Positions 43,126 to 52,081 of a DNA stretch of 64,000 nucleotides are shown here, piece after piece. Source of the DNA: an uncultured Lentisphaeria bacterium (GTDB lineage: Bacteria; Verrucomicrobiota; Lentisphaeria; Victivallales; Victivallaceae); NCBI GenBank assembly GCA_949282965.1, contig CASDQW010000046.1, positions 1 through 64,000 on the forward strand, given 5' to 3'. The notes beneath the pieces are model-generated. The model searched no databases, was not told where the DNA came from, and saw only the letters and a program-made list of their open reading frames with translations. Every line of letters begins with the position of its first letter. Position 1 is the stretch's first letter. The position numbers were made by a program, and so were the translations under genes.

Positions 43126-46100
43126 ATGCGCACACGATGGTTGGGTACTTTGTTGATCGCCGCCGCCTTCGGCGTTGCAGCCGCGCCGTCCGTTCTGTTC
43201 CAGGATGCATTGAACCGGGGCTCCGGCAAGGACGGTGCTCCGGCAGGCTGGCAACTCTACCGCACCCGGATCGACGGCAGTTCCGGCACCATTCGCTTTG
43301 AAGGCGCAGGAAAAACCGTCCGGCTGCAGGACGACGGCCCGGGGGAAATCGGTTTTTCCCGCGTGTTCACCGTCAAGCCGGGTACCTGGCTGCGCGCCTC
43401 TCTGGAAGCCGCCGTGCCACCGGGTGAGCGCGGCGGGGAAACCGCGTTCAGACTTCAGTTCACCTTTCGCCAGACGCGCCAGAGCAAGGCGGAAGTCATT
43501 GCCGCCGATGCCGGTGGCAAGTTTTACACCACCGTCAATGACATTCAGGTGCCCGCCGGCGCCACGCAACTGACCGTTTATATCTATTCTCACAAGAGCC
43601 CGACCGGTACCATTCTGGTCCGCAATTTCAAACTGGAGGAATCCGCCACCCCGTTCCCCGCTCCCGCCGGAGTACGCCCCAGCACCGCCCCCCGGCGACT
43701 GGAGGCGGAGAGCGCCGAACTCAATGCCCGGACCGCGGAAGTCATTTCCCGCAGTAATCTGCAGGGCGGTCGCGGCGTTGCCCTGAAAGACGGTCAGGCG
43801 TCCTCCACCAAAGTGACGGACGCCCCGCCCGACCTGACGTTCCGAATCCGGATGCCGCAGCCCGGTCGCTACGTGATGCGCACCCACGCCGCCACCAACG
43901 AAAAAGGCGCGGAACAAATGCGCCTGGCCGGTTCGAAATTCGCCTCCATGTTCATGAAAATCCAGATCGACGACCAGCGCCCCACGGAACGGGTGGTGTT
44001 CGTACCCTGGAGCCGTCCCGAGTCCTGCCTCCAGACGGCTGGGAAATTCGCATTCAACGGCAAGGACCAGCTGCTGAAACTCTGGCTGCCGGAAGGACTT
44101 CAGCTCGATTACGTGGAACTGGTCCCGTACCTCCCCCCGGCCGTGCCGAAGCCCGCGCAGAATTACAAGCCGACGTTGACGCCGCCGCCGACCCATCCCC
44201 GGCTGCTGGTCACCCCCGCCACGCTGGAACAGGTGCGCGCCAATCTGGAAAAACCGGAAAATCTGCCCTACTGGAACCGGCTAAAAGCTGTCGCGGAAAA
44301 ACCGTTTGAATTCAAATTCAATCCCGATGCCGAAGTGCACTATAATACGGGTCTGGAAAACGCCGCCGCCTGGAAGGCCTTTTACTACCTCATGACCGGC
44401 GACAAAAAAATCGGTCGGGAGGCCGTTCAGTTGACCTGCGACTACATCAGTCATGTCGAATTCGGCAATCTCCTCGACATCACCCGCGAAATCGGTTCCG
44501 CCCTGTTCTCGGCCGCACGCGTCTACGACTGGTGCTACGACCTGATGAGCAAGGAAGAACGCGACCTCATCCGCAACAACATGATGCGCCTCGCCGACGA
44601 CATGGAAAACGGCTGGCCGCCCTTCCTCCAGAGCATCGTCAACGGCCACGGCAATGAAGCCCAGGTCAACCGCGACCTGCTCTCCATGTCCATCGCCATT
44701 TACGACGAAGATCCGCTGCCGTACCAGTACTGCGCGTACAAAATTCTCGAAGAGCTCGTCCCCATGCGGAAGTTCGAATACCAGTCCCCCCGCCACAACC
44801 AGGGCATCGGCTACGGCTCCTACCGGTTCAGCTGGGACATGCACGCCGCCTGGATCTTCCGACGCATGCTCAACCGTCCGGTATTCGACGACAACATCAA
44901 GGACGTTTACAAGTACTGGCTGTATATGCGCATGCCCGACGGCGGCATGCTGCGCGACGGCGACGGCCTGGTCAACGCCAAATACTGGGGCGCGCCGCTG
45001 ACCACGTTCCTCTGCTACACCTATGCCGACAACCCCGTCTGCAAGGGAGAGTTTTTCCGCCAGGGCAACCTCAATTACGACCCGGTGCTCTTCCTGCTGC
45101 TGAACAATCCGGACCTCAAGCCGGAATCGTCGCTGCGTTCGCTGCCGCTGACCATCGACTTCGGACCGGTCCTCAGCGGCATGGTGGCCCGCACCGGATG
45201 GAACATCGGCAGCGGCTCCTCCGATGTGGTGGCGGAAATCAAGGGGGGCGGCGTCCACTTCGGCAATCACCAGCACGCCGATGCGGGTTCGTTCCAGCTC
45301 TACTACCGCGGACTGCAGGCGGCCAAGCTGGGCCTGTACCGTTTTTACGGTACGCCTTACGATATGAACTTCAACAAACGCTCCATCGCACAGTCGATGA
45401 TGCTTGCAGTCGACCCCTCGGAAAAATTCCTGTCGACCCCGGCCAATGACGGCGGTGTGCGTTTCAACCAGGGTTTTCCGGTCACTCCCGAGGAAGCGCT
45501 CAACAATCCGCGCTATCACAACGGCAGAAAAATCTCCTGCAGTTTCGGTCCCTCCCCGATGCGGCCGTTCTACAGTTATTTTTCCGTCAATCTGAAGGGC
45601 GCCTATTCGGGCAAGATCACCGGCTATGTACGCAGCTTCTGTTTCCTGAATCTCGGCAACGAAAAAGTGCCGGCGGCCATCATCATCTTTGATGACATGA
45701 CCACCGCCCGGGCCGAATTCAAGAAGTACTGGCAGCTCAACACCCTCAATCCGCCGGAAACCACCCCGGAAGGAGCAGTGCTGCACAACTCCAGCCTCGG
45801 GCTGGTGGGCAAGGTTCACGTCAACATGCTCCTGCCCCGTCCCGCCGACCGGAAACTGGAAGTGCTGAGCGGCGCCGATGCCAACAGCGTCTTCGGCATG
45901 AAATTCACGCCGCCGTATTCCGCGCCGGAAGCAAACGGCACCCGGCTGATGTTCTCGCCGCTCAAACCGGCGCAGAACGACGTCTTCCTCACCGTTCTCC
46001 AGACCGTGGACGGCGATTCGCAGCCGTTCCCGGTGGCATACACGGAAACGGACGGCATTTACACCGTCACGCTCGCCGACCGGATCGTGACGCTGGTGAA

Positions 46101-47109
46101 AGGCACGGCGCTGCGGGAAAAAGCCTTCGGCGTCGTCGCACCGGCCGGCAAAGACCAGTACCAGATCCTGCTGACCGGACTCAAGCCCGGCGAATGGCAC
46201 ATCACCGCGCCCGACGGCAAAGCCCTGTACAATGCCCGGGTGGCAGCCGGCAAGAACACCCTCTTCTTCGTCGCCGCACCGGGCCGTTACGCCGTCGCTC
46301 CGAGAACCGCCCCGGGCGCGCCCGCGCTGACCGAGGATCCCGCCTTCATGCCGCCGGAAACCGGCGCCATTCCCGAAAACGCCGTCATGGTCAACGGCAA
46401 AGTCGTCCCCGGCACCATCAAACGGTCTTCCACCGGACCGCTGGTCCCCGCCGAAGCCGTCTTCCACGCGCTGGACGTGCCCACGAAAAATGCGGACGGC
46501 ATGCTGACCGTTGACCTAGGCAGCAAAGCGATCTTCAGCAACTACAGCGCCGATTTCACCATTGACGGGATCAACTTCTCCATGCAGAACCGGGCGGAAC
46601 GTGTCGACGGCATCTGGTATCTGCCCGCCCATGTCGTCGCCGCCCTGACGCATTCCCAACTGGTCAGCGACACCATCAACAACAGCGTGGCCTTCCTGCC
46701 GGCGCCGCATCGCCGGAATCAGCCGGTACTGTGGGCCGAGTCGAACAAAAACGCCAATCAGGATGAGATTTTTGAAATGCTCTCGTCGCGGACCGGAAAA
46801 AGCACCTACTGGGCAGGAAGCGGCAAGGACACCTGGTTCAAGCTGGTGTTGAACCGGCCGATGAAACTCAAGGGCATCGGCATCCGGTGGCTCTCGGGGG
46901 CCAGCCGCGTGGCGAAGTTCTCGCTGGAATGCTCCCCCGACGGACGGAACTGGCACACCGTCTACAAGGGACAGAGCTCCGGCCAAACGGAACAGATGGA
47001 AACCTATTCCTTCCCGCCGGAAACCGTCCGCCAGATCCGGTTCAACGGGTACGGCAACAATCAGAACGATTGGAATTCGATCTACGATTTCAAGTTGATC
47101 GAAGAATAA
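43126..47109 (+). CDS. Large secreted modular heparinase II/III-like enzyme
   Basis: The 1327-residue exported protein has a signal peptide (WLGTLLIAAAFGVAAA). Order of modules: jelly-roll-like domain (about 25-190); second sugar-binding-like domain (about 200-345, opening with RRLEAESAELNARTAE); alpha-toroid domain (about 365-640); heparinase II/III-like beta domain with HFGNHQHADAGSFQLYYRG (about 708-725); a domain resembling the copper-amine-oxidase N-terminal fold (about 1085-1190; AVMVNGKVVPG, LVPAEAVFHAL); and an F5/8-type-C discoidin domain (about 1205-1325; WFKLVLNRPMKLKGIGIRWL, FSLECSPDGRNWHTVYKG). Probably degrades uronate-containing polymers outside the cell. GGGAG lies upstream. 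Confidence 0.88.
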   Translation: MRTRWLGTLLIAAAFGVAAAPSVLFQDALNRGSGKDGAPAGWQLYRTRIDGSSGTIRFEGAGKTVRLQDDGPGEIGFSRVFTVKPGTWLRASLEAAVPPGERGGETAFRLQFTFRQTRQSKAEVIAADAGGKFYTTVNDIQVPAGATQLTVYIYSHKSPTGTILVRNFKLEESATPFPAPAGVRPSTAPRRLEAESAELNARTAEVISRSNLQGGRGVALKDGQASSTKVTDAPPDLTFRIRMPQPGRYVMRTHAATNEKGAEQMRLAGSKFASMFMKIQIDDQRPTERVVFVPWSRPESCLQTAGKFAFNGKDQLLKLWLPEGLQLDYVELVPYLPPAVPKPAQNYKPTLTPPPTHPRLLVTPATLEQVRANLEKPENLPYWNRLKAVAEKPFEFKFNPDAEVHYNTGLENAAAWKAFYYLMTGDKKIGREAVQLTCDYISHVEFGNLLDITREIGSALFSAARVYDWCYDLMSKEERDLIRNNMMRLADDMENGWPPFLQSIVNGHGNEAQVNRDLLSMSIAIYDEDPLPYQYCAYKILEELVPMRKFEYQSPRHNQGIGYGSYRFSWDMHAAWIFRRMLNRPVFDDNIKDVYKYWLYMRMPDGGMLRDGDGLVNAKYWGAPLTTFLCYTYADNPVCKGEFFRQGNLNYDPVLFLLLNNPDLKPESSLRSLPLTIDFGPVLSGMVARTGWNIGSGSSDVVAEIKGGGVHFGNHQHADAGSFQLYYRGLQAAKLGLYRFYGTPYDMNFNKRSIAQSMMLAVDPSEKFLSTPANDGGVRFNQGFPVTPEEALNNPRYHNGRKISCSFGPSPMRPFYSYFSVNLKGAYSGKITGYVRSFCFLNLGNEKVPAAIIIFDDMTTARAEFKKYWQLNTLNPPETTPEGAVLHNSSLGLVGKVHVNMLLPRPADRKLEVLSGADANSVFGMKFTPPYSAPEANGTRLMFSPLKPAQNDVFLTVLQTVDGDSQPFPVAYTETDGIYTVTLADRIVTLVKGTALREKAFGVVAPAGKDQYQILLTGLKPGEWHITAPDGKALYNARVAAGKNTLFFVAAPGRYAVAPRTAPGAPALTEDPAFMPPETGAIPENAVMVNGKVVPGTIKRSSTGPLVPAEAVFHALDVPTKNADGMLTVDLGSKAIFSNYSADFTIDGINFSMQNRAERVDGIWYLPAHVVAALTHSQLVSDTINNSVAFLPAPHRRNQPVLWAESNKNANQDEIFEMLSSRTGKSTYWAGSGKDTWFKLVLNRPMKLKGIGIRWLSGASRVAKFSLECSPDGRNWHTVYKGQSSGQTEQMETYSFPPETVRQIRFNGYGNNQNDWNSIYDFKLIEE

Positions 47110-47118
47110 CGCCGCGGG

Positions 47119-47142
47119 CGGCGGCACATGCCGGTGCCGCCG
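47119..47142 (+). terminator. Stem-loop after the heparinase-like gene
   Basis: A 9-bp GC stem with a 6-base loop lies 10 bases past the stop. No T-run follows, so termination here is uncertain. Confidence 0.4.
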
Positions 47143-47163
47143 TCCACCCTTCCGTTTCTCACC

Positions 47164-47200
47164 AAAAAAGCCGCGGGCCGGAATTTCTCCGCCCCGCGGC
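47164..47200 (-). terminator. Terminator of serC
   Basis: Read on the minus strand, GCCGCGGG pairs with CCCGCGGC and is followed by TTTTTT. Confidence 0.8.
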
Positions 47201-47225
47201 ATCTATTTTCAATCCGCGAACTTCG

Positions 47226-48305
47226 TCAGCCGTTCAACCGGACGAATTCCTTCATGAAGTCGATCAGCGCGTCCACACCCGCCATCGGCATCGCATTGTA
47301 GATGCTCGCCCGGCAGCCGCCGACCAGCCGATGTCCCTTGAGGTCCGTCAATCCGGCGGCAGTCGCTTCCTTGACGAATTTCGCATCCAGTTCGTCGCTC
47401 GGCGTCCGGAAAACCACGTTCATGTGCGAACGGTCCGCCTTCGCCACCGGCGTGCGGAAGAAATCGGTACTGTCCAGATAGCCGTACAGTTTGGCGGCCT
47501 TGGCATCGTTGAGCTTTTCGATTTCGGCAATGCCGCCCATCGTCTTGAAGTGATCCGTCACCAGCGCCAGCATGTAGACCGCGAAGGTCGGCGGAGTATT
47601 GAACATCGACGCGTTTTCGCTGTAGGTCGAGTACTTCAGCATGGTCGGCACCCGGTCGGAGGTCCGTTCCAGCAGGTCCCGGCGGATGATCACCAACGCC
47701 ACCCCGCTCGGTCCGAGATTCTTCTGCGCTCCGGCGTAAATCAAACCGAAATCGTTCACGTCAAACACCCGCGACATGATGTCGCTGGACATGTCCGCGA
47801 TCAGCGGCACTCCGGCCGGCGCCTTCGGCAGCACCCGGTACTGGGAACCGGCAACGGTATTGTTGCTGGTAATATGCATGTAGGCCGCACCCGGCGTCAA
47901 TTTCCATTCCGCCTGCGCGGGGATGTGGTCATACTTGGACTCCTTGCTCGACGCGGCCAAATTGACATTGCCGAACAGCTTCGCCTCCTTGGCCGCCTTG
48001 GCCGACCACACGCCGGTGTCGACATAGTCGGCGGTACCTCCGTTCAGGAGGTTCATCGGCACCATGGCGAACTGCATGCTCGCACCGCCCTGCACGAAGC
48101 AGACCGCATAATCATCGGAAATATTCATCAGCTCCCGGACATTCTGTTCCGCGCGTTCCATAACCGGCGCGAAATACTTGCCGCGGTGACTGAGTTCCAG
48201 AATCCCGCTGCCGGAATTCTGATAATTGCAGAACTCCGACTGAGCTTTCTCCATCACTTCCTTCGGCAGCCTGGCCGGACCGGCGCTGAAATTGTAAATC
48301 GGCAT
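47226..48305 (-). CDS. serC: Phosphoserine aminotransferase
   Basis: Converts 3-phosphohydroxypyruvate and glutamate to phosphoserine in serine synthesis, and can serve PLP synthesis. The 359-residue class V aminotransferase starts YNFSAGPARLPKEV. It has GGASMQFAMVPMNLL, HITSNNTVAG, ADMSSDIMSR and the PLP lysine in YAGAQKNLGPSG. RLVGGCRASIYNAMP near the end is typical. A good promoter and an inverted repeat lie upstream. No serA or serB neighbour. Confidence 0.97.
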   Translation of the reverse strand: MPIYNFSAGPARLPKEVMEKAQSEFCNYQNSGSGILELSHRGKYFAPVMERAEQNVRELMNISDDYAVCFVQGGASMQFAMVPMNLLNGGTADYVDTGVWSAKAAKEAKLFGNVNLAASSKESKYDHIPAQAEWKLTPGAAYMHITSNNTVAGSQYRVLPKAPAGVPLIADMSSDIMSRVFDVNDFGLIYAGAQKNLGPSGVALVIIRRDLLERTSDRVPTMLKYSTYSENASMFNTPPTFAVYMLALVTDHFKTMGGIAEIEKLNDAKAAKLYGYLDSTDFFRTPVAKADRSHMNVVFRTPSDELDAKFVKEATAAGLTDLKGHRLVGGCRASIYNAMPMAGVDALIDFMKEFVRLNG

Positions 48306-48349
48306 GATCGTCTCCCTTGAAAATAAAAAATGCTCTTCCAGGTTTCTTT

Positions 48350-48378
48350 AATGTACCACGAAAAAATGTTTTTTGCAA
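48350..48378 (-). promoter_or_regulatory. Promoter of serC
   Basis: On the minus strand TTGCAA (48373-48378), 17 bases, TACATT (48350-48355), 45 bases before the serC ATG. Confidence 0.6.
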
Positions 48379-48383
48379 CCCGG

Positions 48384-48405
48384 TTTCGATAAAAAAATAT
48401 CGAAA
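48384..48405. promoter_or_regulatory. AT-rich inverted repeat upstream of serC
   Basis: TTTCGATA and TATCGAAA are separated by six A, just 5 bp upstream of the serC -35 box. On the plus strand a TC and seven-T tract follow, so it could also act as a terminator. A 15-base exact copy of its right part recurs in the rex leader at 48883-48897. Confidence 0.45.
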
Positions 48406-48839
48406 TCTTTTTTTCCCCTTTCCGCCACAGGATGGAATATTCCGCCCTGCCTTTTATGCGTCCCCCCGGCATTCATCCGGCCGCTGGCGTCGGGTATTTC
48501 CCGGGCGAACAGACAAAACGGTTGCGGGAGGTCGGCGGAGCATCCCCGGTTTTTCCCCGGTTGGGGCAACGAAAAACAATGCATGCTCCAATAAATTCAG
48601 CTCAAAAAAGCCCATAAAAGCCGGCTTTCAACGGTCGCGAAAACCGTTGCGCGCTCTTCTTCCCTGACGCTTCCTTCAAGAGAACCGTCCCCCATAAACG
48701 TGGTTGTTCCAGCCGGTCTCCGTGCGGCGTCGAACGCCCACTTTCCGCGGGAACGAACCGGCAGGAACGCCTGGCATGAAAGCCCGGCGATTTTCCGGAT
48801 AATCTTTTTTCAGATCAATGATTTTCAGGTCCGTTCCAT
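48406..48839. other. Long serC-rex intergenic region
   Basis: No confidently assigned gene. A minus-strand frame without ATG (stop at 48676, TTG at 48852) encodes 58 residues of protein-like composition but has no ribosome site. I recognise no structured RNA. Confidence 0.4.
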
Positions 48840-48868
48840 TTGACTTTTTCAACGGACTGTTGTATATT
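48840..48868 (+). promoter_or_regulatory. Promoter of rex
   Basis: TTGACT (48840-48845), a 17-base spacer and TATATT (48863-48868). Confidence 0.6.
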
Positions 48869-48914
48869 CTACGATCGTTGGGTAAAAAAATATCGAATTG
48901 AGGAAAGAGATCTC

Positions 48915-49583
48915 ATGGCGAATATCAAAGTTCAAAAAATGCCGACCATCCGCCGGCTGCCAACCTATCTCTACAAACTCTCAGAAATGCACAAGGCCGG
49001 CGTCGGCATCGTCGCGACCCCCGAGCTTGCCCGCTATATGAACCTGGCGGAAATCGTCATCCGCAAAGACCTGGCGATCACCGGCGTTTCCGGCCAGCCC
49101 GGCGTCGGCTACAAAGTCTGTGAACTGATCGACGCCATCCGACGTTTTCTCCAGTGGGAAAATCCCGCGGCGGCCATCCTCGTCGGCGCCGGCTCCCTGG
49201 GGCATGCGCTGCTCGGCTACGACGGATTCGAAGATTACGGTTTGAAAATCATCGCCGCATTCGACGCGGATCCGGACAAGATCGGCACCTTGGTGCACGG
49301 CCGGGAAGTTTTTGACATCGCATTGCTGGCGGAGAAAGTCCGGGAGCTGAAAGTCGAACTCGGCATCATCTGCGTTCCCGCGGCTTACGCCCAGGAAGTG
49401 GCGGACGCCATGGTGGCCGCGGGAATCCGGGGCATCTGGAACTTCGCCAACGTCAGTTTGAAAACACCGGACCACGTCGTGGTGCAGCGGGAAGTGATCG
49501 CCGGCGGCTTTGCCGTGCTCTCCGTAAAACTGCGTCAAAGCATGGAAAACACCGCCAGCGCCGATTCCGCGCCGAGAGATTGA
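48915..49583 (+). CDS. rex: Redox-sensing transcriptional repressor Rex
   Basis: The 222-residue homodimeric repressor senses the NADH/NAD+ ratio. The N-terminal winged helix (about 8-80) has PTIRRLPTYLYKLSEMHKAG and IRKDLAITGVSGQPGVGY. The Rossmann domain has ILVGAGSLGHALLGYDGF, ICVPAAYAQEVADAMVAAGI and GIWNFANVSL. A swapped C-terminal helix closes it. It sits 50 bases before hydC in the same direction, so it probably controls the NADH-linked hydrogenase. AGGAAAGAGA precedes the ATG. Confidence 0.95.
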   Translation: MANIKVQKMPTIRRLPTYLYKLSEMHKAGVGIVATPELARYMNLAEIVIRKDLAITGVSGQPGVGYKVCELIDAIRRFLQWENPAAAILVGAGSLGHALLGYDGFEDYGLKIIAAFDADPDKIGTLVHGREVFDIALLAEKVRELKVELGIICVPAAYAQEVADAMVAAGIRGIWNFANVSLKTPDHVVVQREVIAGGFAVLSVKLRQSMENTASADSAPRD

Positions 49584-49633
49584 GCAAGAGAATATTTTCA
49601 TCATACAACCAATCAAATTTGAGGTTTCAAAGT

Positions 49634-50143
49634 ATGCAGCAGACCATGGAGAAGACCCAGGCGATGATCGACCATCTCGCCGAAGTCAACCGGATTCTGG
49701 AAAAAAACGGTTACCAGGAATCCCGGTTGATTCCGATCCTGCAGGAGGTGCAGGACGTTTACAAGTACCTTTCGAAAGAGATGATCAGTTACGTGGCCAC
49801 CAGTATCGGGGTGCCGCCCTCCCGGGTTTACGGGGTGGCGACCTTCTACGCCCACTTCTCCATGCAGCCGAAGGGGAAATACATCATCCGCCTCTGCGAC
49901 GGCACCGCCTGCCACGTCAAGAAATCGCACGGTATTCTCAATGCGCTGTACGCTCATCTTGATCTCAGCGCCGACAAGCGGACCACCGACGACCTGCTCT
50001 TCACCATCGAAACCGTCAGCTGCCTCGGGGCCTGCGGTCTGGCACCGGTCATGGTCGTGGGCGATGAAGTCCACGGACAGGTCACGCCGGAACAGGCGGT
50101 CGCCATCGTCGACCAGCTCCGCGCCGCCGAAAAACAAGCCTAA
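49634..50143 (+). CDS. hydC: NADH-dependent [FeFe]-hydrogenase gamma subunit (NuoE-like)
   Basis: The 169-residue thioredoxin-like [2Fe-2S] protein corresponds to NuoE, HndA or Thermotoga HydC. The cluster ligands are the Cys in RLCDGTACHVKKS and the pair in SCLGACGLAPVMVV. The N-terminal helical part has LIPILQEVQDVYKYLS and VPPSRVYGVATFYAHF, the family pattern. GAGG lies 9 bases before the ATG. First of three hydrogenase genes. Confidence 0.93.
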   Translation: MQQTMEKTQAMIDHLAEVNRILEKNGYQESRLIPILQEVQDVYKYLSKEMISYVATSIGVPPSRVYGVATFYAHFSMQPKGKYIIRLCDGTACHVKKSHGILNALYAHLDLSADKRTTDDLLFTIETVSCLGACGLAPVMVVGDEVHGQVTPEQAVAIVDQLRAAEKQA

Positions 50144-50158
50144 CCTACGGAGAAGAAA

Positions 50159-52057
50159 ATGTCCGCTGAACCCATCATCGACCTGGAAAAAATCACCGCC
50201 GATTACCTGGCCGCCGCCGGCAAGGTCAAACGCCGCATCATTCTCTGCGCCGGCACCGGCTGCGTGGCCAACGGCTCGCTCGAAGTCCGCAAGCGCCTCG
50301 CCGAGGAACTGGCCGCCGCCGGCATCATCGCCGAACTCGAACTCAAGGCCGAAACGCCCGAAGGCGCCACCTATCTGTCCAAAAGCGGTTGCCAGGGCTT
50401 CTGCCAGGCCGGTCCGCTGCTGCATCTGGAACCGGAAGGCATCCTGTATACCAAAGTGAAAGTTTCCGACGTCAAGGAAATCGTTGAAAGAACCATCCTT
50501 CGCGGGGAAATCATCGACCGGCTGCTGTATGTCGACGTGCGTACCGGCAAACATTGCCGCGGCAACGCGGAAATCCCCTTCTACAGCCGCCAGAAGCGCG
50601 TCGTCCTCTCCAACTGCATGATCGAACCGGACGACGTGCGCGAATACATCGCCCGGGGCGGTTACGCCGGCGCCCGGAAAGCCGTCCGGGATATGACGCC
50701 CGAGGAGGTCTGTCAGACCGCGATTGATTCCGGACTGCGGGGCCGCGGCGGCGGCGGCTTCCCGACCGGGTTGAAATGGAAATTCACGCTCGCCAGCAAA
50801 AATGAGAAAAAATATGTCATCTGCAACGGTGACGAGGGCGACCCCGGTGCCTTCATGGACCGCTCGGTGATGGAAGGCAACCCCCACAGCGTGATCGAAG
50901 GCATGATGATCGCCGCCCGCGCCATTGAAGCGGACGAAGGCTTTGTCTATGTGCGCGCGGAATACCCGCTCGCCGTCAAGCGCATGCGCGCCGCGGTCAA
51001 GGCAGCGGAAGACGCCGGTCTGCTGGGAGCTCACCTGTTCGGCGCCGACTTCTCCTTCCGGCTGCACGTGATGGAAGGCGCAGGCGCATTCGTCTGCGGC
51101 GAAGAAACCGCCCTGATCGCCTCCATCGAAGGCAAACGCGGCATGCCGCGGCCGAAACCGCCGTTCCCCGCCCAGAGCGGGCTCTGGGGCAAACCCACGG
51201 TCATCAACAACGTCGAAACCCTCGCATCGGTCCCGATGATCTTCCGCGAAGGTCCTGCCGCCTACCGGGCCTGCGGTACGGAAAAGTCCCCCGGAACCAA
51301 AACCTTCGCCCTGACCGGGCACGTGGTAAACACCGGGTTGATCGAAGTGCCGTTCGGCACCACGCTGCGCGAAATCGTTTACAATATCGGCGGCGGTGTG
51401 ACCGACAACTCCGGCAAAGTCACCAACGACGACTTCAAGGCGGTTCAGATCGGCGGACCTTCCGGTGGCTGTCTGACGCCTGAAATGCTGGATCTGCCGC
51501 TGGATTTCGATTCGCTCCGTTCCGTCGGCGCCATGGTCGGCTCCGGCGGTCTGGTGGTGATGAACAAACAAACCTGTATGATCAAAATCGCGCGTTTCTT
51601 CATGCAGTTCACCCAGAACGAATCCTGCGGTAAATGCGTTCCCTGCCGGGAAGGCACCAAGCAGATGCTGGCGCTGCTGGACGACATCATCGAAGGCCGG
51701 GCCGACCGCCGCACCCTGGAACTGCTGGAGGAAACGGCCAAAGCCGTGCAGCTCGGCTCTCTCTGCGGTCTCGGCAAAACCGCGCCGAATCCGGTGCTGT
51801 CCACGCTGCGCTACTTCCGCGACGAGTACGAAGCCCACGTTTTCAAGAAAATCTGCCCGACCGGCGAATGCAAGGCGCTCGCCCGACCGGAAATCGATCC
51901 GGAAAAATGCAAGGGCTGTACCGCCTGCATGCGCAAATGCCCGGTCGGCGCCATCACCGGCAAACTCAAGGAAGTTCACGTGATCGACGCGGACAAGTGC
52001 ATCAAATGCGGCGCCTGCAAGACGGCCTGCAAATTCGGCGCGGTCATCGGTCTGTAA
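50159..52057 (+). CDS. hydB: NADH-dependent [FeFe]-hydrogenase beta subunit (NuoF-like)
   Basis: The 632-residue subunit binds NADH and FMN. An N-terminal thioredoxin-like [2Fe-2S] domain (about 20-115) has ILCAGTGCVANGS and KSGCQGFCQAGP. The NuoF core has GLRGRGGGGFPTGLKW and NGDEGDPGAFMDRS (FMN/NADH site) and the [4Fe-4S] ligands ESCGKCVPCREGTKQ. The C-terminal ferredoxin domain has CKGCTACMRKCPVG and CIKCGACKTACKFG. This layout is that of electron-bifurcating HydABC/Hnd complexes, where NADH and ferredoxin electrons meet. Bifurcation is inferred from architecture. Confidence 0.95.
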   Translation: MSAEPIIDLEKITADYLAAAGKVKRRIILCAGTGCVANGSLEVRKRLAEELAAAGIIAELELKAETPEGATYLSKSGCQGFCQAGPLLHLEPEGILYTKVKVSDVKEIVERTILRGEIIDRLLYVDVRTGKHCRGNAEIPFYSRQKRVVLSNCMIEPDDVREYIARGGYAGARKAVRDMTPEEVCQTAIDSGLRGRGGGGFPTGLKWKFTLASKNEKKYVICNGDEGDPGAFMDRSVMEGNPHSVIEGMMIAARAIEADEGFVYVRAEYPLAVKRMRAAVKAAEDAGLLGAHLFGADFSFRLHVMEGAGAFVCGEETALIASIEGKRGMPRPKPPFPAQSGLWGKPTVINNVETLASVPMIFREGPAAYRACGTEKSPGTKTFALTGHVVNTGLIEVPFGTTLREIVYNIGGGVTDNSGKVTNDDFKAVQIGGPSGGCLTPEMLDLPLDFDSLRSVGAMVGSGGLVVMNKQTCMIKIARFFMQFTQNESCGKCVPCREGTKQMLALLDDIIEGRADRRTLELLEETAKAVQLGSLCGLGKTAPNPVLSTLRYFRDEYEAHVFKKICPTGECKALARPEIDPEKCKGCTACMRKCPVGAITGKLKEVHVIDADKCIKCGACKTACKFGAVIGL

Positions 52058-52081
52058 ATGCAAGGGGAGAAGCAAGCAATC

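Noticed and set aside
44281-46467. A 728-codon minus-strand open frame inside the large heparinase-like gene
   Set aside because: The plus-strand frame has signal peptide, lyase and discoidin motifs; the antisense frame has none.
48317-48667. A 116-codon plus-strand open frame between serC and rex
   Set aside because: It starts within the serC promoter region and contains the AT-rich palindrome. There is no ribosome site and the composition is not protein-like.
48406-48839. Possible structured RNA (4.5S, tmRNA, RNase P RNA) in the serC-rex gap
   Set aside because: None of the conserved core sequences of these RNAs was found on either strand.
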